Assembly (NCBI GenBank): GCA_030706735.1
Contig: JAUZNZ010000018.1
Span: forward strand, 1 to 64,000
Origin: Bacteroidota bacterium
GTDB taxonomy: Bacteria > Bacteroidota > Bacteroidia > Chitinophagales > Chitinophagaceae
Direction of reading: 5' to 3'
Length of the DNA stretch: 64,000 nucleotides
Shown here: piece after piece, positions 24,981 through 33,766 of the stretch
Position numbering within the stretch: the first letter of the stretch is position 1
How the letters are laid out: each line of letters opens with the position of its first letter
Notes under the pieces: generated by a model
The model's database searches: none
What the model saw: the letters and a program-made list of their open reading frames with translations, nothing else
Told to the model about the DNA's origin: nothing
Position numbers and translations under genes: made by a program

Positions 24981-25718
24981 CTATTTTTTCTTTTTGGGTG
25001 CGGCTTTCTTTGCGGGCGCCGACGCTTTTCCTTTTTCTTCGGTCTTCTTTTTCGGGGCTGCCTTATCGGAGGCTGCTTTGGCGGGCGCCGCCTTCCTGGT
25101 TTTCGGCTCTTCCTTCACGGGCGCGGCCTTGGCCTTTGACCTGGCGGATGCTGCCGGGGCCGCCTTTTCGGGCGCCGTCTTTTCCGCCGCCTCTTTCCTG
25201 GCCCTGGGCTCTTCCTTTACGGCTTCGGCCTTCTTCCCGGTCCCGGGTTCGGCCTTCGCCTCAGCTTTCGCCCTGGATTTGGCTGGGGTCGCGGAAGGCG
25301 CGGGCTGCACGCTGTCTTCGGGTTCCGGTTCCGGTTCGGACAGCTTGATCTCGATCTGGTTATTTTTCAGCACGGCGAACCATTTCACCATTTTTTTCAG
25401 GTCGCTGCTATATACGCGTTCGAAATCCAGGTCAGGGTATACTTTGCTGAAATAGGTCTTCAGGTCCGCGACGTCCTTTTCATCAGGGAGTTTTTCGGAA
25501 CTGCCTTCCATGGCCTTGAGGACATCGACGAGGTTCACGTTATCCCGGACGGTATAGACTTCGATGCTTTCGAGATGTGAAAAATTATGGATCCGGCTGG
25601 ACACGAACCGGGTGCTTTTGTCGTCCAGGGACCGAACGATCGCCCCGTCGGATTTGCTGCTCAAGAGTTCATACAATCCGGGCAATCCGGTGACCGCAAT
25701 GATTTTATTATATTCCAT
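24981..25718 (-). CDS. DUF5606 protein with histone-H1-like C-terminal tail
   Basis: 245-aa protein. Residues 1 to about 130 match the DUF5606 family (opening MEYNKIIAVTGLPGLYELL), common in Bacteroidota and without known function. The remaining 110 or so residues are low complexity: Ala, Lys, Pro and Glu-rich repeats ending in AAPKKKK, like histone H1 or bacterial histone-like tails that bind nucleic acid. There is no signal peptide. A TACCTTGG sequence (25753-25760, minus) may be the promoter. Binding of DNA or RNA through the tail is inference. Confidence 0.8.
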   Translation of the reverse strand: MEYNKIIAVTGLPGLYELLSSKSDGAIVRSLDDKSTRFVSSRIHNFSHLESIEVYTVRDNVNLVDVLKAMEGSSEKLPDEKDVADLKTYFSKVYPDLDFERVYSSDLKKMVKWFAVLKNNQIEIKLSEPEPEPEDSVQPAPSATPAKSRAKAEAKAEPGTGKKAEAVKEEPRARKEAAEKTAPEKAAPAASARSKAKAAPVKEEPKTRKAAPAKAASDKAAPKKKTEEKGKASAPAKKAAPKKKK

Positions 25719-25780
25719 ACTGAGAGATTAATTCTTCCCGGTTAAGGGACGGCCAAGGTAAGACAATTTTTTGAATCCGG

Positions 25781-26443
25781 TTATCCGGCGGGCGGTGCGT
25801 CCCACTCGCGCAGGGCCAGGACGATACGTTCCCTAAGGTTCTCGTATTCGGTGAACCCCCGGGTCAGGAGGTAGAACCGGGAATCGCTGACCTGCAGCAG
25901 GACCGTAGGGAAACCGGTCACCTGCAATTGCTTTACGAGCGCGAATTCGTAGTAGGCTTTTTCGCGATATTCTTCGCTGTGGAGCTTTTCATAGAATTCC
26001 GGGTGGGGGATGGCGTATTTGTCCAGCAGGTGGCGGTAGGCCTCGTCGTCACCGAGGTCGCGGCCGTCGGCATGGAGCGCCCGCTGGAGGTCCGCCGCAA
26101 AGGGAATGGCGAGCTCATGCCGGTAATCCTTGAACACGCAAAGCGCGATGGCGGGTTTTTCCGAACCCGGGAACCAATCGCTCTCGTCCGGGTTCATGAT
26201 ATGCCAGAGCCAGTCCTCCCCGAAGCGTATGCCGGTCCGCTCTTCTACGGCCTTATAGTTTTTTTGAATAAACGGGGCCATGACGCCGATCGGCCGCGGT
26301 ACATCGGGAAGGATCATTCCACCGGACAGGACCTCGAAGGCAAGCCGGCGGCGAAACTCGTCGAATAGGCGGTTGATGACGGGGCTGAACCCATAGCACC
26401 AGCCGCACCAGGCGTCGTAGCAATAATATATTGTGGGGCTCAT
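25781..26443 (-). CDS. DsbA family oxidoreductase / FrnE-like
   Basis: 220-aa thioredoxin-fold protein with a helical insert and the active-site Cys13-Gly-Trp-Cys16 near the N-terminus (YDAWCGWCYGFSP). It lacks a signal peptide, so it is cytosolic, as for the FrnE/DsbA-like group, not periplasmic DsbA. A cis-proline region GFPTVLLQV lies near residue 178. A perfect TATCTTTG promoter element ends seven bases before the ATG at 26443. Likely role is thiol-disulfide or isomerase chemistry; the target is unknown. Confidence 0.9.
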   Translation of the reverse strand: MSPTIYYCYDAWCGWCYGFSPVINRLFDEFRRRLAFEVLSGGMILPDVPRPIGVMAPFIQKNYKAVEERTGIRFGEDWLWHIMNPDESDWFPGSEKPAIALCVFKDYRHELAIPFAADLQRALHADGRDLGDDEAYRHLLDKYAIPHPEFYEKLHSEEYREKAYYEFALVKQLQVTGFPTVLLQVSDSRFYLLTRGFTEYENLRERIVLALREWDAPPAG

Positions 26444-26450
26444 CGAAGAG

Positions 26451-26458
26451 CAAAGATA
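26451..26458 (-). promoter_or_regulatory. -7 promoter element TATCTTTG for the DsbA-like gene
   Basis: Perfect TAnnTTTG on the minus strand, seven bases before the ATG at 26443, so the leader is at most a few bases. Confidence 0.65.
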
Positions 26459-26466
26459 AACCTAAG

Positions 26467-27957
26467 TCAGAGACCGCAGGGCAGCTCAATGGTCAGTTCA
26501 CAGCCCCGGCCCGGAGCGGTTACGATCTGCAGGGTGCCTTTATAGTATTCGACGCGATGATGGATATTATTGAGTCCGAGCCCTTTTTTAACGGCTTTTT
26601 CGTCGAAGCCCTGTCCATTGTCGCTGAGGTGAAGCTTGACCATATTGTCCCGGAGGCTGATGCCGATCCGGAGCTCGCTGGCCCGGGCATGCTTGAGCAC
26701 GTTGCTGATCTTTTCCTGGATGATGCGGAAAAGGGCCAGCATGATATCGGGGGACAAACTATTCTCCCGGATATCGGGGTCGGCGAAGAGGCGGATCGCC
26801 AGTTTTCCGGATTGATTGATCCGTTCGACGAGGTCGCGGATGGCCGGGACCAATCCAAGATCCTTCAGGGTATGGGGGGTCAGGCTATGCGAGATATTCC
26901 GGATCTCCTGGATGACCATCTGGATATTATTGTAGCAGCCGTCGATGAATTGCGGGTCAGAGGGATTATTCCGGGCGATCTCGAGCAATAACTTGCAGGT
27001 GGTCAGGATCTGGTTCACGTTGTCGTGAAGTTCCGAGGAGATCTCCCTCCGCTCTTTTTCCTGTGCCTCCATGATCGCCTTGATCAGATCGCTTTTTTTC
27101 TGCGCCTCCTCTTCCATCAACATCCTTTCCATGTCCTTCTGGCCGGTGATGTCGAAAATAATGCCGTTATAGATGCGGCCCTTTTCGGTCTTCATGGACA
27201 AGATCGAGCTGCCCCGCCACCATTTGATGCTGCCGTCCGGATAAAGCAGCCTGCCCTCGAAATTCCAGGGGTTTTCCGTGCGGTTGGCCTCTTCGATCGA
27301 GTCGCGGAAGCGTTGGCGGTCCTCCGGGTGGATCAGACTGCCGTTGGCAAATACCTCTTCCGGAGTGGTTCCGAAATACTCTTCGAGCTTGGGGCTTATG
27401 TAGGTAAACCCATAGGTCCCGTCAAAATTCTCTTCCCACTGGTACACTACGCCGGGCACGTTCTGGATGAGATCGCTGAAACGTTGTCTCTCCGAGAGGA
27501 GCGCTTCCTTTACGCCATGCATTTCCGTGATGTCCCTGCAGATCGAGACATAGCCGATCGTCGACCCGGACTGATCCATGATCGAGGAGGAATTGATCTC
27601 GAGGAACAAACGTTTACCACTATCCGTGGTCAGCTTCACTTCCCCCTTCCATTTTCCGGTGGATCGAAGCTTGTCCCATACGGTCCCGCGATCTTCTGCA
27701 AGGAACTCGTGACAAAGGACCTCATCCGCTCCGCGTCCGACGACCTGGTCGGCGGTGAGCCCATAGATCTCTTCTGCGCCTTTATTCCAGCTTTTAATGA
27801 CGAAATCCAGATCGGTGGAAAAGACGGCATCGGACATACTGTCCAGGAGGAAGGCGGACTGGTGAAGCCATTCGTCCACTGGATTCTTTCCCGAATTCGG
27901 GTCGACGCCGATAAGATCAGCGGGCTGATTAATGGAAAGAGGACTGATCAGGGACAT
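26467..27957 (-). CDS. PAS-domain sensor histidine kinase (HisKA_3 / NarL-type)
   Basis: 496-aa cytosolic sensor kinase. Two PAS domains (about residues 32-145 and 158-275) are followed by a HisKA_3 dimerisation helix with the phospho-acceptor His311 in REISSELHDNVNQ, and an HATPase_c domain with NIHHRVEYYKG and the GRG box at the end. There are no membrane segments, so it senses an internal signal through PAS. Its partner would be a LuxR/NarL-type response regulator, but none is adjacent, making it an orphan. Confidence 0.93.
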   Translation of the reverse strand: MSLISPLSINQPADLIGVDPNSGKNPVDEWLHQSAFLLDSMSDAVFSTDLDFVIKSWNKGAEEIYGLTADQVVGRGADEVLCHEFLAEDRGTVWDKLRSTGKWKGEVKLTTDSGKRLFLEINSSSIMDQSGSTIGYVSICRDITEMHGVKEALLSERQRFSDLIQNVPGVVYQWEENFDGTYGFTYISPKLEEYFGTTPEEVFANGSLIHPEDRQRFRDSIEEANRTENPWNFEGRLLYPDGSIKWWRGSSILSMKTEKGRIYNGIIFDITGQKDMERMLMEEEAQKKSDLIKAIMEAQEKERREISSELHDNVNQILTTCKLLLEIARNNPSDPQFIDGCYNNIQMVIQEIRNISHSLTPHTLKDLGLVPAIRDLVERINQSGKLAIRLFADPDIRENSLSPDIMLALFRIIQEKISNVLKHARASELRIGISLRDNMVKLHLSDNGQGFDEKAVKKGLGLNNIHHRVEYYKGTLQIVTAPGRGCELTIELPCGL

Positions 27958-28063
27958 TCAGGTCGTTTTTCATCTTGGGGCACTATCGTTAGTGCATAGG
28001 AAAGGTCGAACAAAATAAACAAATTTTAAATACTATTATTTTGTCAACTATAAAACAAAAAAT

Positions 28064-28093
28064 CCGGAGATAGGTACTAGTACTTATCTCCGG
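28064..28093 (-). terminator. Strong hairpin terminator, 15-bp stem
   Basis: Inverted repeat 28064-28078 with 28079-28093 pairs throughout with one wobble; the centre CTAG forms the loop. On the minus strand it is followed by ATTTTTTGTTTT, so it terminates the large secreted-protein gene that ends at 28126. The stretch 27958-28125 holds this hairpin and the upstream region of the PAS kinase gene; no clear promoter element was found. Confidence 0.75.
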
Positions 28094-28125
28094 GTTGTTA
28101 TGGGTGTGATGAATATGATCTGGCG

Positions 28126-30465
28126 TTAATTCCTCCTGCCCCCTCCGCGACTACCGCCGGAGTTGCCGCCTCCACCTCCTCCGGAAGGCCGGCTACCGCC
28201 GCCTCCACCTGATGGCCTGCTAAAACCGCCGCCACCCGAGGGTCTGCTGAAACCGCCACCGCCACTGGGCCGGGAGGGAGCGCTGAAGCCGCCGCTCCTT
28301 GCCCTCTCGAAATTCTGGGTACGCACCTGGCCGCGATCCCGCATTTGCTGTTCCCTGTTCAGGTTCTGCTGAATGGCCGCCTGGTTCTGGCCGGTGACCG
28401 GCCGCCAACGGTTTGACTGTCGCTGTTGCCATTGGTTATTGGTCGCATTCCGTTGGAAAACATTGCCGCTCCGGTCGGAATAGACGTTATTTTGCCGGTT
28501 GGGGTTGCCCTGCACATTCGGCCGGCCGGGATAATTATTATTGTAGGTAGACCCGCGACCGAAATTCATGCGATTAGAACCTCCCTGTGGCCTGTTGAAC
28601 CCATTGGTCCCGCGATTGCCCGTAAAGTTCCGGTTATTATGCGTGATCACGCCTGAGCGATTGGTATAGATATTCGTGCGATAGTTGTTTACGAATACGT
28701 TGCGGTTGCGATAAAAATTACTGCCATAATATCCGTAGGAGCGATTGCGGTTCCATTCATAAGCGGGCCGATACGCGTGGGGACCCCACCAGCCGCCCCA
28801 ACCGCCCCAGCCGCCCCAGCCATGACGGAAACCGAGACCGAAGCCATAGCCGTAATTGAACCAGCCGAAACCATAGCCGAAGCCAAGGCTCCATCCGGCC
28901 CAGGGATTATAGCACACGTTGAAGCCCCAGGTCCAGGGCCGGGGATAATAGTAGCCGCCGAACCAGGGATCGTAATAGAACCCGGTACCGTAGACCACGG
29001 TTCCTCCGTAGATATAGGTGTTCAGGTAGCCGGGCGTATACCCCTCATAGATATAGTCGGGGGTCACGTCATAGATATATACGTATTTGATATTGTACAG
29101 GGGTGAGTTCGGCGGGATGCGATCCACTTCGTCGGGTCGCTGGGTACATACCGTCCAGGGGCCGGTCGGACTAGGGCCCTGGAACCATACGCCGTTATCC
29201 ACCGTGTAATAAACGCCATGATCGAGGATCACGGAAGAGGAGGTATTGGTCCCGTATTCCATGTCCGTCCCTTGCAGCGGAGCAAAATTCGGATCGCCGT
29301 TATAGGTGACGTCGGTGGAAGCCGAATTGCGATCGACCTTGGCGGTCTGCGGGATCTGCGCGTCCATCACTGCTTCGCGCGCCGCCTGGGTTCCTGCCAC
29401 GCTGGCCAGGACATTATCCTTCGGGGAGCCTTCGGGGATCTTTGCGAAATCGGCAGGCAATGCGTTGGATGCTACATAGTGCCATCCCCCGGTCAGCGAG
29501 GAAGAACTATACCATCGTCCGGAGATCAATACATAGTAATGTCCGGACTGATCCTGGAATATATCATTGCTGGAATTGCTGACGTAGGATAGGGTGGTAC
29601 CGTTGATCGGCGTGAATTGCGGCTGGCCGTCGGACTGGATCAGTTCGGCGGGAGAGGTGCTGACGACGATCTCGGAAACGACATTATCCTGCTGTGCGGC
29701 GGCCGAATCGATATAGCCCGCGTTGGAGCTATTGGCGGCATCTACCGCATTCTGCACATGCTGGAGGTTGGATGGCACGTTGGCGGCGGGGGAATAAGGT
29801 CCGGTTGCCGATTGCGCCGTATACCAATGCTTGCCGCCGTACAAATAGAACTGGCCGTCATTGTTCTTCACGATCGTGAACGGCGTGTTCACCACCACGT
29901 CGAGATTCCAATCTTTGTTTGCCTGCAGTTTCGGCTGCCCGTCGATCAGGACGAGCAGGGATGGCCGCGTGCTGTAAATGATCCGCGGGGCGGACGTGTT
30001 GAGGTCCTTCGATAATTTCTTCTGCTCTGTATTCTCGTCGAGCGAAGCAAGCAGTTCATCGAGGGAGAGGTCGCCGGCTGCCTGGGGGAGCTGTGCCTCC
30101 AGCGTAGCCTTCAACCCGTTGGTGAAATTTTCGTCGGGCTGGCCCGGGAATTTGACATTGGGAACTTTCAGGGATTGGATGATGACCCTGCGGTTGTCCC
30201 TGTCGGTCTCCACATTGGCGACCGACCAAAAGGTCCCGAAAACGGGATCCGCTTTGCCCGGCTGAAGCACGGAAATGGCCCAGCGGGACTTGAGCACGTT
30301 GTCGGAAAAGGCTTCCGGCTGGGGCTGGTAGATCTTGATCACCGTCCCGTCGTCGGTCGAAATGCTTTTTGGCCAGTCCTGCGGGCTATCCTGTGCACGG
30401 GCGACCCCGAGCAGGGAAACTGCGCAAAACAAGCCGGTCAATAAGGTAGTATGAAAAACTTTCAT
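28126..30465 (-). CDS. Large secreted protein with repeated WY modules and Gly/Tyr/Trp-rich tail
   Basis: 779 aa with a signal peptide (1-24, ending ARAQ). Residues 25 to about 490 hold three spaced modules of the form Y-x-G-x-W-[YF]-x(3,5)-TG-[PG]-[WY], near residues 208-225, 322-340 and 426-446, resembling short carbohydrate-binding (CBM5/12-like) units. Then comes a Tyr/Gly/Trp-rich segment (about 510-585), an Asn/Arg-rich segment (590-715) and a tail of about five FSRPSGGGG repeats. Related proteins are sometimes labelled carbohydrate-binding family V/XII. Role unknown; extracellular adhesion or matrix is a guess. No promoter element recognised. Confidence 0.8.
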   Translation of the reverse strand: MKVFHTTLLTGLFCAVSLLGVARAQDSPQDWPKSISTDDGTVIKIYQPQPEAFSDNVLKSRWAISVLQPGKADPVFGTFWSVANVETDRDNRRVIIQSLKVPNVKFPGQPDENFTNGLKATLEAQLPQAAGDLSLDELLASLDENTEQKKLSKDLNTSAPRIIYSTRPSLLVLIDGQPKLQANKDWNLDVVVNTPFTIVKNNDGQFYLYGGKHWYTAQSATGPYSPAANVPSNLQHVQNAVDAANSSNAGYIDSAAAQQDNVVSEIVVSTSPAELIQSDGQPQFTPINGTTLSYVSNSSNDIFQDQSGHYYVLISGRWYSSSSLTGGWHYVASNALPADFAKIPEGSPKDNVLASVAGTQAAREAVMDAQIPQTAKVDRNSASTDVTYNGDPNFAPLQGTDMEYGTNTSSSVILDHGVYYTVDNGVWFQGPSPTGPWTVCTQRPDEVDRIPPNSPLYNIKYVYIYDVTPDYIYEGYTPGYLNTYIYGGTVVYGTGFYYDPWFGGYYYPRPWTWGFNVCYNPWAGWSLGFGYGFGWFNYGYGFGLGFRHGWGGWGGWGGWWGPHAYRPAYEWNRNRSYGYYGSNFYRNRNVFVNNYRTNIYTNRSGVITHNNRNFTGNRGTNGFNRPQGGSNRMNFGRGSTYNNNYPGRPNVQGNPNRQNNVYSDRSGNVFQRNATNNQWQQRQSNRWRPVTGQNQAAIQQNLNREQQMRDRGQVRTQNFERARSGGFSAPSRPSGGGGFSRPSGGGGFSRPSGGGGGSRPSGGGGGGNSGGSRGGGRRN

Positions 30466-30510
30466 ATGTATGCATTTAGCTTATGAGTTAGACCTTTTCC
30501 GAGGCAATAA

Positions 30511-30531
30511 GTTTGGTCTGCAAAACCAAAC
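30511..30531 (-). terminator. Possible polA terminator hairpin
   Basis: GTTTGGT/ACCAAAC (30511-30517 with 30525-30531), a 7-bp stem located 22 bases beyond the polA stop; the following T-rich stretch on the minus strand is weak. Confidence 0.35.
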
Positions 30532-30553
30532 AATATGTTAAAATGGGTAGGTT

Positions 30554-33472
30554 TCAATGCGCCTCAAGCCAGTTCAGCCCGGATCCCACTTCCGCATCGG
30601 TTGGCACCCCATTGGGCAAGGGCAGGGCGGTCTGCATACAACGAATTATAATCGGTTTAATTATCTCCAATTCGCTTTTGTGGGCGTCGAATACGAGTTC
30701 GTCATGAACCTGCAGGAGCATTTTGGATTTGAAGCCCTGGCGGCTAAACTCCTCATGAATGCGGATCATGGCCAGCTTGATCATATCGGCTGCCGTTCCC
30801 TGGATAGGCGAGTTGATGGCATTCCTTTCCGCAAACCCGCGTACGGTGAAATTGGCGGAATTGATATCCTTGAGCCAGCGCTTGCGGCCCATAAGTGTTT
30901 GTACATAGCCGGTCTCCCTTGCGAAATTGATGGTATCGTCCATGTACTTCTGGATATTGGCGAACTGCTGCTTATAGGTGTCGATGATCTCTTTGGCCTC
31001 CGTCCGGCTGATGCCCAGGTTGTCGGCCAGTCCAAATGCGCCCTGGCCGTAGATGATGCCGAAATTGACGCTCTTGGCCTTATAGCGCATTTCCTTGGTG
31101 ACCGCGCTTTCCTCCACCCCGAAGACTTTGGCGGCTGTGGCGGTATGGATGTCTTTACCCGTGCGGAATGCATCGCACATATTGGGGTCGCCGCTGATGG
31201 CTGCGACGATGCGTAATTCAATCTGGGAATAGTCTGCCGACACGAGCAGGAAATCCTCGTTGCGCGGGATGAAGGCCTTTCGGATCTCCCTGCCCCGCTC
31301 CGTCCGGATGGGGATGTTCTGCAGGTTGGGATTGTTCGAGCTCAGCCTGCCCGTGACGGCCACGGCCTGGGCATAGCTGGTGTGGACGCGGCCCGTTTTC
31401 GGGTTGCGCATCAGGGGCAGTGCGTCTACATAGGTGGACTTCAGTTTGGTCAGTTCTCTGAAGGCCAGGATGTCATCGACGATCTGGCTCCGGTGGGCGA
31501 GCTTGATGAGGACGTCTTCACCGGTAGCGTATTGGCCGGTCTTGGTCTTCTTCGCTTTCGGGTCGAGCTTCAGCTCGTCGAAGAGCACTTCGCCCAATTG
31601 CTTCGGCGATGCCAGGTTAAAGGGGTGGCCAACCTGTTTATAGACGCGCTCTTCGGCGGCCCTGGCATCCCGTTCCAGTTCTTTGGAATATTCGCCCAGG
31701 AAATCCATGTCCACGCGTATTCCCTCATACTCCATATCCGTGAGGACTTTCACGAGGGGGTTTTCCACTTCATAGAAAACCTTTTCCACCTGTCGCGTAG
31801 TCAGCAGCGGGAGGAACTTATGACGCAGCTGAAGGGTGATATCGGCGTCTTCGGCCGCATAGTCCGTGATCTTTTCCAGGGCGACATCCCGCATATTCCC
31901 CTGTCCTTTGCCTTTTTTGCCGATCAGCTCTTCGATGTGCACCGGCTCGTAGGACAGGTATTGTTCGCTGAGTTGGTCCATGCCGCGTTTGCCTTCGGGT
32001 TCGATGACATAGTGCGCGAGCATCGTGTCGAACAACAAGCCCTTCGGCTCGATGCCGTACCATTTCAGCATCAGCAGGTCGTACTTGATATTCTGGCCGA
32101 TCCATGTCAGGCCGGGCTGTTCGAAGACGGGAACGAAGTGTTCCAGGATCGCTTTCGTCTCTGCCTGGTCGGCGGGGCAAGGCACATACCAGGCCTCTCC
32201 GGGCAGCCAGGAAAAGCTGAGCCCTACGAGTTCCGCATTATTCGGATCGATGCCGGTGGTCTCGGTGTCGAAACAGATCTCCTTTTGGGCGAGAAGATCC
32301 TTCACCAGGGACTGGATCGCCGCCGTGCCGACCACCGATCGGTAGGTGTGGGGCGTGTTATTTATATTCTTTTCGACGCGGAGGCTGGTCGAGGGGCTTT
32401 CGTCCAACTGTTCGCCGGCGCCAGGGCCACCTGCCTCAGCGCTCTCTTCGGCGGGGGACGCGGCTGTGGCGCCTGCCGGCTGGCCGGCGGGCGCCGGCTG
32501 AGCTGCTTTAGCGCGGGCCGCCGGTTGAGATTTGGCGGGCACGGCGTTACCGAAGAGGTCCGTTTGCACCCCTTCCGGCACTCCGCCCGTCAGGGCCGGG
32601 TCTTCTCCCAGTATCCTCTTGCCCAGGGTACGGAACTCCAGACCGATGAAGACCTCGCGCAATGCATCCTTGTTCCAGTCCTTGAGGCGGAAGTCCTCTT
32701 CATGAAAGGCAACGGGCACGTCGGTGATGATCGTGGCGAGCTTCTTACTCATGATCGCCAAGTCTTTGCCTGCCTTTACTTTTTCTCCGACCGCACCCTT
32801 TATCTTATCCGCATTGGCGATCACGTTCTCGAGGGTATTGTATTCGGCGAGCAGTTTTGCGGCCGTTTTTTCCCCGACTCCGGGAATGCCTGGGATATTG
32901 TCCACCGCATCGCCCATCAGGCCGAGGATGTCGATCACCTGGGAAACATCCTTGATATTCCATTTCTCGCAGACCTCTTTGGGGCCCAGGATCTCGGCGA
33001 TACCGCCCTGGTAGGGAGGTTTGTAGATCTTAATTTTCTCGGACACGAGCTGGCCGTAGTCTTTGTCGGGCGTTACCATGTACACTTCATATCCTGCGGC
33101 GGCGGCTTGCTTGCTGAGCGTACCGATGACGTCGTCGGCCTCGAAGCCGTCCAGCTCCATGCAGGGAATATTGAAACCCGTGATGATGGCCTTGATATCG
33201 GGGACGGCGCCGAGGATGTCTTCGGGGGCCTCCTGCCGGTTGGCCTTGTAGTCCGCAAAATCGGTATGGCGTTCGGTGGGAGCGTGGGTATCGAAGCAGA
33301 CCGCCATGTGGGAGGGGTGCTGGTTATTGATGAGGTCGATGAGGGCGTTAGTAAACCCGAATTGCGCATTGGTATTGCGTCCGGTGGAGGTGATGCGCGG
33401 GCTGCGGATCAGGGCATAATAGGCGCGGAAGATCAACGCCATGGCATCCAGCAGGAATAGCTTCTTACTCAT
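30554..33472 (-). CDS. polA: DNA polymerase I
   Basis: 972-aa enzyme with three domains: 5'-3' exonuclease (about 1-290), 3'-5' exonuclease (about 375-560) and polymerase (about 570-972). Proofreading residues are intact: Asp402 and Glu404 in DTET, then N-x3-YD in GQNIKYDLLML, and YAAEDAD. Polymerase motifs A (VSADYSQIELR), B (KSVNFGIIYGQG) and C (QVHDELVFDA) are present. Residues 312-365 form an Ala/Pro/Glu-rich linker. It fills gaps in repair and removes RNA primers. A TACCTTCG element lies four bases before the ATG, predicting a leaderless mRNA. Confidence 0.97.
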   Translation of the reverse strand: MSKKLFLLDAMALIFRAYYALIRSPRITSTGRNTNAQFGFTNALIDLINNQHPSHMAVCFDTHAPTERHTDFADYKANRQEAPEDILGAVPDIKAIITGFNIPCMELDGFEADDVIGTLSKQAAAAGYEVYMVTPDKDYGQLVSEKIKIYKPPYQGGIAEILGPKEVCEKWNIKDVSQVIDILGLMGDAVDNIPGIPGVGEKTAAKLLAEYNTLENVIANADKIKGAVGEKVKAGKDLAIMSKKLATIITDVPVAFHEEDFRLKDWNKDALREVFIGLEFRTLGKRILGEDPALTGGVPEGVQTDLFGNAVPAKSQPAARAKAAQPAPAGQPAGATAASPAEESAEAGGPGAGEQLDESPSTSLRVEKNINNTPHTYRSVVGTAAIQSLVKDLLAQKEICFDTETTGIDPNNAELVGLSFSWLPGEAWYVPCPADQAETKAILEHFVPVFEQPGLTWIGQNIKYDLLMLKWYGIEPKGLLFDTMLAHYVIEPEGKRGMDQLSEQYLSYEPVHIEELIGKKGKGQGNMRDVALEKITDYAAEDADITLQLRHKFLPLLTTRQVEKVFYEVENPLVKVLTDMEYEGIRVDMDFLGEYSKELERDARAAEERVYKQVGHPFNLASPKQLGEVLFDELKLDPKAKKTKTGQYATGEDVLIKLAHRSQIVDDILAFRELTKLKSTYVDALPLMRNPKTGRVHTSYAQAVAVTGRLSSNNPNLQNIPIRTERGREIRKAFIPRNEDFLLVSADYSQIELRIVAAISGDPNMCDAFRTGKDIHTATAAKVFGVEESAVTKEMRYKAKSVNFGIIYGQGAFGLADNLGISRTEAKEIIDTYKQQFANIQKYMDDTINFARETGYVQTLMGRKRWLKDINSANFTVRGFAERNAINSPIQGTAADMIKLAMIRIHEEFSRQGFKSKMLLQVHDELVFDAHKSELEIIKPIIIRCMQTALPLPNGVPTDAEVGSGLNWLEAH

Positions 33473-33476
33473 GCCT

Positions 33477-33484
33477 CGAAGGTA
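33477..33484 (-). promoter_or_regulatory. Putative -7 element TACCTTCG four bases before polA
   Basis: 7 of 8 match to TAnnTTTG on the minus strand; spacer AGGC, then the polA ATG at 33472. Confidence 0.5.
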
Positions 33485-33508
33485 GGTAATTCTGGAATTT
33501 CGCCCGGC

Positions 33509-33679
33509 TTAGTGGTGGCGGAGCCGCCCTTTGGCCTGGAAGATGGTCCGGCTCAGGTACCTGATCTTTTTCCTGCGCCTCATGAACAGCATTTTGACAA
33601 AGAGATCGAGTCGCACGGCGGCGACGAGAATGGGCATGGCAATCGAGGGGAGACTCTTACGGCTTGGGTTTTTCATATA
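33509..33679 (-). CDS. Possible 56-aa basic small protein
   Basis: Minus-strand frame from an ATG at 33679, beginning MKNPSRKSLPSIAMPILVAA, with a short hydrophobic stretch followed by a very basic segment (FMRRRKKIRYL). It occupies most of the 294-base gap between uvrB and polA. No family, ribosome site or promoter supports it, so it may be chance; the rest of the gap holds only the polA promoter and the uvrB 3' end. Confidence 0.25.
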   Translation of the reverse strand, partial: YMKNPSRKSLPSIAMPILVAAVRLDLFVKMLFMRRRKKIRYLSRTIFQAKGRLRHH

Positions 33680-33766
33680 CGGACTTAAGAACAAGGGATT
33701 AAAAACTATAAACGTCGAAGCGGACACTATTAGCCGGTTTTCTAAAAATAATTATTCCCGGAATGA

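Noticed and set aside
29770-29790. TGGCAC-like sigma-54 promoter in the large secreted protein gene
   Set aside because: Within coding sequence and the spacing to a TTGC element is wrong.
31382-33460. 692-codon open frame antisense to polA
   Set aside because: Shadow frame in high-GC DNA opposite a fully diagnosed gene; composition is low complexity and no motif or promoter supports it.
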